A stretch of 27,346 nucleotides of DNA from JAAXKN01 sp050259615 (GTDB lineage: Bacteria > Bacteroidota > Ignavibacteria > Ignavibacteriales > SURF-24): the NCBI GenBank assembly GCA_050259615.1, contig JBLNAZ010000247.1, positions 1 through 27,346 of the forward strand, written 5' to 3'. Below, in pieces: positions 1-7,053 of this stretch. The position numbers were made by a program, and so were the translations under genes. Positions within the stretch are counted from its first letter, which is position 1. The number at the start of each line of letters is the position of its first letter. The notes under the pieces are model-generated. The model had not been told where the DNA came from, did no database searches, and saw nothing but the letters and a program-made list of their open reading frames with translations.

Positions 1-459
1 TATAAGTATTTTGCCAACAAAGAAGAGTTAATTAAATACATTCTGGAACTCTGGTTTGCCGAAGCGGAAAAAGTGATGCATCAGGTGAAGGAAATGGATG
101 TTCCGTTTGTTGAAAAGATTAAACTCCTGCTGAAACTAAAAAAGGAATACTCACAAAAGCTGAGCATGGAATTTTTTGCCGACTACGTTAATCCGGGAGC
201 GGAGCTATCCGGTTTTATCAGGGAATTCATCGACAAAGGTGTTGCCATATTTATCGACTTCATAAAAGCAGCCCAGGAAAAAGGCGAGGTCAGAAGAGAA
301 TTAAAACCTGAATTTTTGATTGCTGTACTCAATCAGATAATGGAAGTGGCAAAGAATGAAGAGCTTATAAAATTGTACCCGAGTGTTACTGAATTCTCGC
401 TCGAGGTAAATAACTTTTTTTATTGCGGAATTCTTCCGCTCGATAAAGTAGGTAAATGA
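1..459 (+). CDS. TetR-family transcriptional regulator, 5' end missing (partial)
   Basis: Reading frame 1 is open from the first base to the TGA at 457-459, so the gene enters from the left edge. The first residues, YKYFANKEELI, match the end of the TetR helix-turn-helix (typically YxYFxxKEEL), just after the recognition helix. The remaining ~140 residues are helical, as expected for a TetR ligand-binding and dimerisation domain. An internal ATG at 73 is not a plausible start because the homology continues upstream of it. The stop overlaps the ATG of the outer-membrane protein gene (ATGA), so this regulator is cotranscribed with the export operon and probably controls it in response to a small hydrophobic ligand. 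The family assignment is firm for a fragment; the ligand and target operator cannot be seen. Confidence 0.85.
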   Translation, partial: YKYFANKEELIKYILELWFAEAEKVMHQVKEMDVPFVEKIKLLLKLKKEYSQKLSMEFFADYVNPGAELSGFIREFIDKGVAIFIDFIKAAQEKGEVRRELKPEFLIAVLNQIMEVAKNEELIKLYPSVTEFSLEVNNFFYCGILPLDKVGK

Positions 460-1574
460 TGCCTGGAAAAAATTCAACCGGAATATATATAGCCCTGAAT
501 CTTGCTTTCTTACTCCTCTTTGTATCCAGACTTCAGGCCCAGAATCTTGAATTTAAGGGGCAGCTCTCAGGCTGGGGAACTACCGCAAGGCTCCAGGATA
601 AATGGGAAAAGGATTTTGGGCTGCGCTATATCCCGCAGCTGAGCTATTCCTATAACCTGGATGAGGGTAATCTTCTGAATGCTGAAGTTCTGCTTAACTC
701 TTATTACGCAACTGACTTAAATTCCAATAGTTACGATGCAAAGCTTTACAGGGCAATTCTGCGCTATACGGGACCTCAGTCCGAAGTCCAGGCAGGCCTG
801 CAGAAAATAAACTTTGGTCCCGCACAGCTCCTACGAGCTCTGATGTGGTTCGACAGCGTGGACCCGCGCGACCCGCTGAAGCTGACAGACGGCGTCTATG
901 GCCTCAGATATAAGTACAGTTTTATGGATAATTCCATACTCTGGCTTTGGGGCTTATATGGCAATAATAAACCCAAGGGCTTTGAGCAATTCCATAGCCG
1001 TAAGGATGTCCCTGAGTTCGGCGGAAGAATTCAGCTGCCCGTTCCTTTGGGTGAAGTAGCCGCAACAGTCCACACCAGGAAAGCTGATGCCGGCAATTTC
1101 AGCTACAGGGAAAACCGCTACGCTCTCGACGGGCGCTGGGATGTGGGTGTTGGACTGTGGTTTGAATCGGTACTGCAGAATTCTAAAGCCTACCTGCCGG
1201 GCTTCAGGTGGATGAAGCTTCTTACTTTGGGCGGGGACTATACTTTCCCCGTCGGCAATGGAATTTATTTTCTGGCTGAACACATGTACTCCGCAGCTTC
1301 GGATAAAATATCCGCCGGCAGCAGCGAAGGCCAGATCTCGGCCCTCATGGCCTCTTATCCCGTCGGAGTACTTGACAATATAACTGTCCAGGAATATTAC
1401 AGCTATACCGGTAAAAAACTCTACCAGTATTATCAGTTTCAGAGGACATATGACAGTTTCATATTAAGCCTCGCTCTTTTTCATTACCCGGAAACGGGCG
1501 GCAGCTTTTTACTGAAAAGAAATGCAGCCGCCTCGGGTTACGGTTTGCAGTTAATGGTAATCTTAAATCATTGA
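456..1574 (+). CDS. Outer-membrane beta-barrel (porin-like) protein of an ABC export operon
   Basis: The 372-residue product begins with a signal peptide (hydrophobic stretch at about residues 10-26, cleavage near LQAQ). It then continues with alternating polar/aromatic strands rich in Tyr, Trp and Gly, such as YIPQLSYSYNL, YRAILRYTG and GLRYKYSF, which is the signature of an outer-membrane beta-barrel. I do not recognise a named family. It could be a pore or an assembly factor. The start ATG overlaps the stop of the TetR gene by 4 bp. Its own TGA at 1572-1574 lies just before the ATPase gene, so it is part of the same transcript. Its position between a regulator and an ABC/FtsX/LolA-like set suggests it is the outer-membrane partner of that exporter; that role is inference. 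Confidence 0.72.
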   Translation: MMPGKNSTGIYIALNLAFLLLFVSRLQAQNLEFKGQLSGWGTTARLQDKWEKDFGLRYIPQLSYSYNLDEGNLLNAEVLLNSYYATDLNSNSYDAKLYRAILRYTGPQSEVQAGLQKINFGPAQLLRALMWFDSVDPRDPLKLTDGVYGLRYKYSFMDNSILWLWGLYGNNKPKGFEQFHSRKDVPEFGGRIQLPVPLGEVAATVHTRKADAGNFSYRENRYALDGRWDVGVGLWFESVLQNSKAYLPGFRWMKLLTLGGDYTFPVGNGIYFLAEHMYSAASDKISAGSSEGQISALMASYPVGVLDNITVQEYYSYTGKKLYQYYQFQRTYDSFILSLALFHYPETGGSFLLKRNAAASGYGLQLMVILNH

Positions 1575-1591
1575 ACAGTAAGGAATTTGTA

Positions 1592-2287
1592 ATGGACAAT
1601 TCTCAGATCATAAAAGTACGAAGCCTCATAAAGGATTATTCAATGGGAAAACAGTATTTCCGCGCTTTGAATGACGTTAACCTGTCTGTCTGCAGCGGAG
1701 AGTTTACAGGGCTGGTCGGACCATCAGGCTCGGGAAAAACAACACTCCTGAACATCATTGGGGCTCTGGATAACCCTACTTCGGGTGAAGCGGTTGTGCT
1801 GAATAAAAATGTGAACTCGTTAAGCCAGACCGAAGCCGCTCTTCTAAGGAACAAGTCTATAGGATTTATTTTTCAGACATATAACCTGCTGCCAGTTTAT
1901 ACGGTTTTTGAAAATGTGGAATTCCCTCTTCTGCTGCTTAAAAAAAACAAAGAGGAAAGGGAAGAGGCCGTAATGAAGGCACTTGAATGGGTTGGACTTA
2001 CCAGCAAGGCAAAGTCAAAGCCGAACCAGCTCTCAGGCGGAGAAAGCCAGAGGGTGGCAGTTGCAAGGGCAATGGTTAAGCTCCCCCGGATAGTCCTTGC
2101 CGACGAGCCTACGGCAAATCTCGATGCGGCAAATTCACACAATATACTTAAGATGATGCGCAGGCTTAATGAAGAGCTTAATACAACTTTCATTTTTGCC
2201 ACGCACGACGAGAAGGTTATCAGCTACCTGAAAAGGAAAGTTGTACTCAGTGATGGAAAAATAATTGACGATATAAACCTGAATTAG
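1592..2287 (+). CDS. ABC transporter ATP-binding protein, LolD/MacB type
   Basis: All nucleotide-binding motifs are present in order: Walker A GPSGSGKTT, Q-loop (FIFQTYNLLP), signature LSGGESQRVAVARAM, Walker B IVLADEPTANLD and switch histidine in FATHD. The size (231 residues) and the FQTYNLLPVYTVFENVEFPL stretch fit the LolD/MacB/FtsE-type subfamily, which powers FtsX-like permeases rather than channel-forming importers. I chose ATG 1592, preceded by AAGGA at 8 nt spacing. An in-frame TTG at 1571 would overlap the preceding stop by 4 bp, as other junctions in this operon do, and would add seven residues. The two permease genes follow after 10 nt. The protein is expected to dimerise on the cytoplasmic face of the permease pair. 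Confidence 0.93.
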   Translation: MDNSQIIKVRSLIKDYSMGKQYFRALNDVNLSVCSGEFTGLVGPSGSGKTTLLNIIGALDNPTSGEAVVLNKNVNSLSQTEAALLRNKSIGFIFQTYNLLPVYTVFENVEFPLLLLKKNKEEREEAVMKALEWVGLTSKAKSKPNQLSGGESQRVAVARAMVKLPRIVLADEPTANLDAANSHNILKMMRRLNEELNTTFIFATHDEKVISYLKRKVVLSDGKIIDDINLN

Positions 2288-2297
2288 GAGTAATAGG

Positions 2298-3479
2298 ATG
2301 TTAATATTAAAATTAGCTTTCAGAAATATTACTCACGCCGGACTCCGCTCGTGGCTTAACGTGTTTGTTCTTTCGTTTGCTTTTGTAATGATAGTTATGA
2401 CTGAAGGCCTCTACGACGGAATGCTTGAGCAGGTAAAAGACGCAATTATAGATTCTGAAATCGGGGGCGGCCAGCTCTGGCAGAAGGATTACGACCCTTA
2501 CGACGCTTTCTCAATTGAAAATGCACACTCAAAAATACCGAAAAACCTCCAGGGCGAAATAAAAAAAGGAAATGCCTCGGCCGTTCTTATTGTAAGCGCT
2601 GCTATATTCCCGAAAGGCCACATTCAATCGGCTTTATTGAAAGGTATAGACCCAGACCAGAAAATAGTTAAGATGCCTTCTTACATGCTTAAAGACGGCG
2701 GCGATACGGCTTCAATTCCTGCTGTCATCGGCTCAAGAATGGCTAAAACTACGGGCCTGCATGCGGGTGATTTTCTTAGTATCAGGTGGAAGAACATAAA
2801 CGGAACCTTTGATGCGGCGGATATAAGAATCGTTGAAGTGATGAATACAGATGTCCAGTCCATAGACAGGGATCAGATCTGGGTACCCCTCAAATCGCTG
2901 CAGAAAATGTACCGGGCTCAGGATGAAGCAACTATTATCACACTTAAGAAGGGCATAAGCTATTATCCTGCAGGAGGGCCCGATTGGGCTCTTAAGGATC
3001 ATAACTTTCTTCTTAAAGACCTTAATAATACCGTAAAGCAGAAAAAAGCTACGGCATCATTTATGTTTGTACTGCTGCTCGGAATGGCTCTCCTTGCAGT
3101 CTTCGACACGCAGGTTCTTGCCATTTTCAGGCGTAGAAAGGAAATGGGTACACTCATGGCGCTCGGAATGACCAGGTGGAATGTAATAATGCTCTTTACG
3201 CTTGAAGGCTGCCTGTTGGGTATACTTGCCCTTTTCGCCGGATCCATTTATGGCATACCCTTACTGGCGTATTTTGCCAGGACTGGTCTTAATGTCCCTC
3301 AGATGGCAGGGCAGGCGGGATATTCCATCGGTGCGGTCCTCTATCCCAAATACGGACTTCAGCTTTATGCTGTAACAAGTTTAATTCTTTTTGTCTCTGT
3401 GGTTATTGTAAGTTTTCTGCCCACGCGCAGAATTACAAAACTTAAACCCACGGACGCCTTAAGGGGGAAAATGGCATGA
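2298..3479 (+). CDS. ABC transporter permease, FtsX/LolC/MacB family (first of two)
   Basis: The 393-residue protein has the four-helix FtsX layout. There is one membrane segment near residues 15-38, a large periplasmic domain (about 40-250, MacB_PCD-like), then three membrane segments at about 253-277, 295-325 and 350-378. The C-terminal cytoplasmic tail, PTRRITKLKPTDALRGK, matches the conserved PxxxxxxxxPxxALR end of FtsX-type permeases. The coupling-helix region RRRKEMGTLMALGMTRWNV is also typical. The RBS TAGGAG lies just before the ATG. The 3' end overlaps the next permease by 4 bp (ATGA at 3476-3479), so two different permeases are made together and probably form a heterodimer with the ATPase, as LolC and LolE do. 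Substrate unknown. Confidence 0.92.
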   Translation: MLILKLAFRNITHAGLRSWLNVFVLSFAFVMIVMTEGLYDGMLEQVKDAIIDSEIGGGQLWQKDYDPYDAFSIENAHSKIPKNLQGEIKKGNASAVLIVSAAIFPKGHIQSALLKGIDPDQKIVKMPSYMLKDGGDTASIPAVIGSRMAKTTGLHAGDFLSIRWKNINGTFDAADIRIVEVMNTDVQSIDRDQIWVPLKSLQKMYRAQDEATIITLKKGISYYPAGGPDWALKDHNFLLKDLNNTVKQKKATASFMFVLLLGMALLAVFDTQVLAIFRRRKEMGTLMALGMTRWNVIMLFTLEGCLLGILALFAGSIYGIPLLAYFARTGLNVPQMAGQAGYSIGAVLYPKYGLQLYAVTSLILFVSVVIVSFLPTRRITKLKPTDALRGKMA

Positions 3480-4750
3480 TTAAATTTTTATTCAATGGTT
3501 TACTTCGCGACCGCCACAGAAGCCTTTTCCCCATTATTGTTGTGGCTCTGGGAGTACTTTTAACAACACTGCTTTACTCTTTTATGAGCGGGATGATGAA
3601 CGACCTTATAGATTCAACAGCCAGGTTCGATTCCGGGCACATTAAGGTTATGACCAATGCCTATCGTGAGCTGCAAAACCAGCTGCCCAACGATCTTGCA
3701 CTTACCGGTACAGAGAGCCTCATAAGTTCTCTTGAGAAAAATTATCCCGGATATGAATGGACTGCAAGAATAAAATTAGCGGGACTTCTGGACGTTCCAG
3801 ATGAAAACGGCGAAACAAAATCCCAAAGTCCCGTATTCGGACTAGGAGTTGATCTTCTGGGCAAAAGAACCAATGAGGCCGGCAGGCTCAACCTGCAAAC
3901 AGCCCTCGTGCGCGGACGCCTTCCTGTAAAACCGGGGGAAGTCCTTTTAAGCGACCAGTTCGCAAGGAAAATGGGCGTCACTCTTAATCATAAAGTGACG
4001 CTCCTTTCCACAACTTCCGGCGGCGCAATGGCTGTTCAGAATTTTGTTCTCTCGGGAACCGTGGCCTTCGGCATTACGGCTATGGACAGGGGAGCTATGA
4101 TTGCGGACCTCACTGACATGCAGTATGCCCTCGAAATGCCGGACGGGGCAGGAGAAATTCTGGGCTATAGCAGAAATAAATTCTATGAGTCTGATGAGGC
4201 CCGGAAAATATCAGGGGATTTTAACCAAAAATTCTCTATACCTTCAGATAAGTATTCACCCGTAATGCTCACTTTGGAAGATCAGAACGGAATGGGTGAA
4301 TATATTCACTACGCAGATTCCATGGGCTTTATAATTGTTGGAATTTTCCTGGTTGCAATGTCGGCTGTACTTCTTAATGCGGGACTAATGTCGGGCATAA
4401 GACGCTTCGGCGAAGTGGGAGTCCGCCTGGCACTGGGTGAACCAAAAGGACATATTTACAAAACGCTCATTTATGAATCCATACTGATTGGACTTATCGG
4501 ATCTTTTATCGGTACTGCAATAGGACTTCTGATGGGGTATTATTTCCAGCAGGTGGGATTCGATGTTTCAGGATCGCTCAGGAATTCATCCATTATGATG
4601 TCGAACGTCCTCAGAGCCAGAATCAGCTTTACAAGCTTTTACATAGGGTTTATTCCGGGACTTATTGCAACAACACTTGGAACGGCTCTTTCAGGAATTC
4701 AAATCTTTAAGCGTCAGACAGCATCATTATTTAAGGAACTGGAAACATGA
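3476..4750 (+). CDS. ABC transporter permease, FtsX/LolE/MacB family (second of two)
   Basis: The 424-residue product has the same FtsX topology as the preceding gene: an N-terminal membrane helix (about 15-40), an extended extracytoplasmic domain (about 45-270) and three C-terminal helices (about 282-305, 325-352, 385-410). The coupling segment RRFGEVGVRLALGEPKGHI is the analogue of the first permease's RRRKEMGTLMALG motif. Unlike most FtsX proteins, it ends in LFKELET rather than a PxxALR tail, so the two permeases are diverged rather than a recent duplication. Start and stop both overlap neighbours by 4 bp (3476-3479 and 4747-4750), implying translational coupling and fixed stoichiometry. 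It is probably the LolE-like half of a heterodimeric exporter. Confidence 0.9.
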   Translation: MIKFLFNGLLRDRHRSLFPIIVVALGVLLTTLLYSFMSGMMNDLIDSTARFDSGHIKVMTNAYRELQNQLPNDLALTGTESLISSLEKNYPGYEWTARIKLAGLLDVPDENGETKSQSPVFGLGVDLLGKRTNEAGRLNLQTALVRGRLPVKPGEVLLSDQFARKMGVTLNHKVTLLSTTSGGAMAVQNFVLSGTVAFGITAMDRGAMIADLTDMQYALEMPDGAGEILGYSRNKFYESDEARKISGDFNQKFSIPSDKYSPVMLTLEDQNGMGEYIHYADSMGFIIVGIFLVAMSAVLLNAGLMSGIRRFGEVGVRLALGEPKGHIYKTLIYESILIGLIGSFIGTAIGLLMGYYFQQVGFDVSGSLRNSSIMMSNVLRARISFTSFYIGFIPGLIATTLGTALSGIQIFKRQTASLFKELET

Positions 4751-5496
4751 AAAAATCAATAGAAATACTGGGACTATTATTTTTGTTGGCCGGCTTTGTT
4801 TCTGCTCAGGCACCAACAGGAGATGACATATTAAAACAGATAGATAAAAACCTTGTGTTAGATAAGGCTGTAAGCCAGACTACCATGATCATCCACGGCC
4901 GTGCCGGCACGCGTTCGGTTAAATCAAAAACCTGGACCGAAGGGCGCGACAAGGCTTTTGTGGAATATACCGATCCGCCGCGCGAAAAGGGGAAAAAGAT
5001 GCTGAGGCTTGGAGACCAGATATGGAATTACATTCCTGAACCAACCGACAGAATTATTACAATTTCAGGCCACCTGTTAAGGCAGTCCGTTATGGGCTCC
5101 GACCTTTCCTACGAGGATATTACTGAAAACAGAAAGCTCATTGACCTTTACAATGCTAAAGTCACAGGTTCTGAAAAACTAAACGGACGAGACTGCTATG
5201 TGGTTGAACTGACGGCAAAACAGGAGGACATTACATACTACAGCCGGAAGCTCTGGGTTGACAAGGAAAGATTTCTTCCCCTGAAAGAGGAAAGATACGC
5301 CAGAAGCGGCAAGCCATTAAAGATGAGTGAGATTACGGAAGTATTCCGAGTGGATAACCGCTGGTATCCTAAAAAGATGACATTCCGCGACCTCATGCAG
5401 ACTGGAGGCGAGGGAACAGAATACATTATTGATAATATTAATTTCCACGTCAGCATTCCTGATGCGCAGTTTACAAAGGCCGCATTAAAGAAATAG
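4747..5496 (+). CDS. LolA-like outer-membrane lipoprotein-sorting protein
   Basis: The 249-residue product starts with a signal peptide (MKKSIEILGLLFLLAGFVSA, cleavage near SAQA). The mature part carries the hallmark pattern of the 'outer membrane lipoprotein-sorting protein' family (LolA-like fold): EYTDPPREKGKKML, IWNYIPEPTDRI and the GSDLSYEDI motif. This fold is a half-barrel that shields acyl chains in the periplasm. The gene is the last of the operon, overlapping the second permease by 4 bp, so a periplasmic carrier is produced with an ABC extractor and an outer-membrane protein. In the established Lol pathway, LolA receives lipoproteins from LolCDE. A comparable hand-over here is likely, but the cargo is unknown and may be a lipid or a hopanoid rather than a lipoprotein. 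Confidence 0.88.
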   Translation: MKKSIEILGLLFLLAGFVSAQAPTGDDILKQIDKNLVLDKAVSQTTMIIHGRAGTRSVKSKTWTEGRDKAFVEYTDPPREKGKKMLRLGDQIWNYIPEPTDRIITISGHLLRQSVMGSDLSYEDITENRKLIDLYNAKVTGSEKLNGRDCYVVELTAKQEDITYYSRKLWVDKERFLPLKEERYARSGKPLKMSEITEVFRVDNRWYPKKMTFRDLMQTGGEGTEYIIDNINFHVSIPDAQFTKAALKK

Positions 5497-5520
5497 CAAA
5501 AAGACACTATGTATTTCAAT

Positions 5521-5548
5521 TAAAAATTAAAAATTAAAAATTAAAAAG
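5521..5548. repeat. Short A/T-rich tandem repeat, 7-bp unit x4
   Basis: Three perfect copies of TAAAAAT and one variant copy (TAAAAAG) run head to tail, 24 nt after the stop of the LolA-like gene. The array is non-coding and sits between two transcription units. It may be a slippage-prone simple repeat; no function is evident. Confidence 0.8.
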
Positions 5549-5716
5549 TAAGAACAGGAGGAGAAAAAGGCTAAGCCCGGGCAATATTGCTTATTTACAA
5601 AGTTTTCTTATATTGCTCTTAATCTTCTTTGTACATTCGGACAATGGTTCTTTTCCCTGGGGCAAATTATGTTCTTCTGATACATAAATATCTAAAACAA
5701 AATAAGGGGTCGAATC

Positions 5717-6997
5717 ATGAAAGTTCTGTATTTTGTTTTCCTTGTGATCTTTAGCGTAAGCTTTACACAGACTTCAAATGCGCAGTTCTGGGATAAGCTG
5801 AAAAAGAATACCGAGAAGAAAGTTAAAAGCGAAGGGGAGAAAAGAGTTCAGGACAAGGTGAATAAAGGAGTGGATAAGGGCTATGATGAGGTTGAAAAAG
5901 GCCTTAAAGGAGAGGGGAACGATAAATCCAAAGATAACGCAAAAACTCCTCCCGCTCAGACGAATACAAATGTGAACCAGCCTCCATCTGAAAGCAATGT
6001 CAAAGCTGAAATTAACTCCAAGTACGACTTTATCCCGGGGGAAAAGGTCATTTTCTTCGACGATTTTACTGCCGAAAACGTCGGCGACTATCCCGTACAG
6101 TGGAATACTACGGGTTCCGGTGAGGTTGTTACTACAAACCTTGCCCAGGGGCGCTGGTTTTATATTACAAACGGGAACGGCATTACCACTCTGATGGATC
6201 CGCTGACATTACCGGAAAATTTTACAATTGAATTTGACCTGATCCCGGTTGCAAATCCTAAGAACAATAAACATATCGATTTCAATTTCTACATTATCGG
6301 AACGCCCAAACCTAAGGATCTGAAGTACGGCCTGGCACGCCCCGGCGGCGATGGGATAAAATTTACCTTCGGCTACAGCAACTACTATGCGGCTTATTAT
6401 TCGGACGGCACTCCGAACATGAGCGGAGTTGAAAATGAACCGAAATTAAAGGCGGATAATAAATACAGAATATCGATCTGGAAGCAGAAGGAAAGACTCC
6501 GTCTCTATGTCGATCAGACTAAGGTATTTGACCTTCCGCGTGTAATGTTGAAGAATGTAAAATACAATATGCTCCGCTTCGACAGCGGTACACCTATGAT
6601 AAGCAGCATCCGTGTTGCTACAGGACTGCCCGATATGAGGAGTAAACTTTTAACTGAAGGCAAACTTATCAGTTACGGGATTTATTTCGACGTAAATAAG
6701 GATATTGTAAAACCGGAGTCGTACCCGTCACTTAAGGAAATTGCGGCAATATTAAAAGACAATCAGGACGTGAAGATAAAGATTGTGGGGCACACAGATT
6801 CTGACGGTGATGATAAACAAAACCTGGATCTCTCAAAGCGCCGCTCCGAAGCGGTTAAAAACTCACTCGTTAAGGATTTCAGTATTGATGCTTCCAGAAT
6901 TGAAACTGACGGCAAAGGGGAAGGCCAGCCCGTGGCGCCGAATGACAATGTGACCAATAAGGCCCTCAACCGCAGGGTTGAATTTATAAAGCTTTAA
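5717..6997 (+). CDS. OmpA-family protein with LamG-like middle domain
   Basis: The 426-residue product has a signal peptide (cleavage near SNAQF). A Lys/Glu-rich low-complexity segment follows at about residues 30-95, probably helical. Next is a beta-rich domain (about 105-305) resembling a LamG/concanavalin fold, including IEFDLIPVANPKNNKHIDF and a YRISIWKQKERLRLYVDQTK strand pair. The C-terminus is an OmpA peptidoglycan-binding domain (about 318-426) with YGIYFDVNKD, the diagnostic GHTDSDG and the NLDLSKRRSEAVKNSL helix that contains the diaminopimelate-contacting Arg region. There is no beta-barrel, so the protein is probably periplasmic or surface-associated and anchored to the cell wall through OmpA. 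The start is supported by AAGGGG 7 nt upstream of the ATG. It appears to be monocistronic. Confidence 0.9.
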   Translation: MKVLYFVFLVIFSVSFTQTSNAQFWDKLKKNTEKKVKSEGEKRVQDKVNKGVDKGYDEVEKGLKGEGNDKSKDNAKTPPAQTNTNVNQPPSESNVKAEINSKYDFIPGEKVIFFDDFTAENVGDYPVQWNTTGSGEVVTTNLAQGRWFYITNGNGITTLMDPLTLPENFTIEFDLIPVANPKNNKHIDFNFYIIGTPKPKDLKYGLARPGGDGIKFTFGYSNYYAAYYSDGTPNMSGVENEPKLKADNKYRISIWKQKERLRLYVDQTKVFDLPRVMLKNVKYNMLRFDSGTPMISSIRVATGLPDMRSKLLTEGKLISYGIYFDVNKDIVKPESYPSLKEIAAILKDNQDVKIKIVGHTDSDGDDKQNLDLSKRRSEAVKNSLVKDFSIDASRIETDGKGEGQPVAPNDNVTNKALNRRVEFIKL

Positions 6998-7004
6998 AAT
7001 TCAG

Positions 7005-7037
7005 AAAAAAGGCAGCCATGAATATTCCATGGCTGCC
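7005..7037 (-). terminator. Rho-independent terminator of the RND efflux operon
   Basis: GGCAGCCATG at 7011-7020 pairs perfectly with CATGGCTGCC at 7028-7037, giving a 10-bp stem with a 7-nt loop. Read on the minus strand, the hairpin is followed by six Ts (the AAAAAA at 7005-7010 on the plus strand), 17 nt after the RND pump stop codon. On the plus strand it follows the OmpA-family gene with only a weak T-tract, so it may act in both directions. Confidence 0.82.
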
Positions 7038-7053
7038 GGTTTAATCAGCTTAA

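Noticed and set aside
5556..5570. AGGAGGAGAAAAAGG as a ribosome binding site of a small gene
   Set aside because: No start codon follows at a usable distance.
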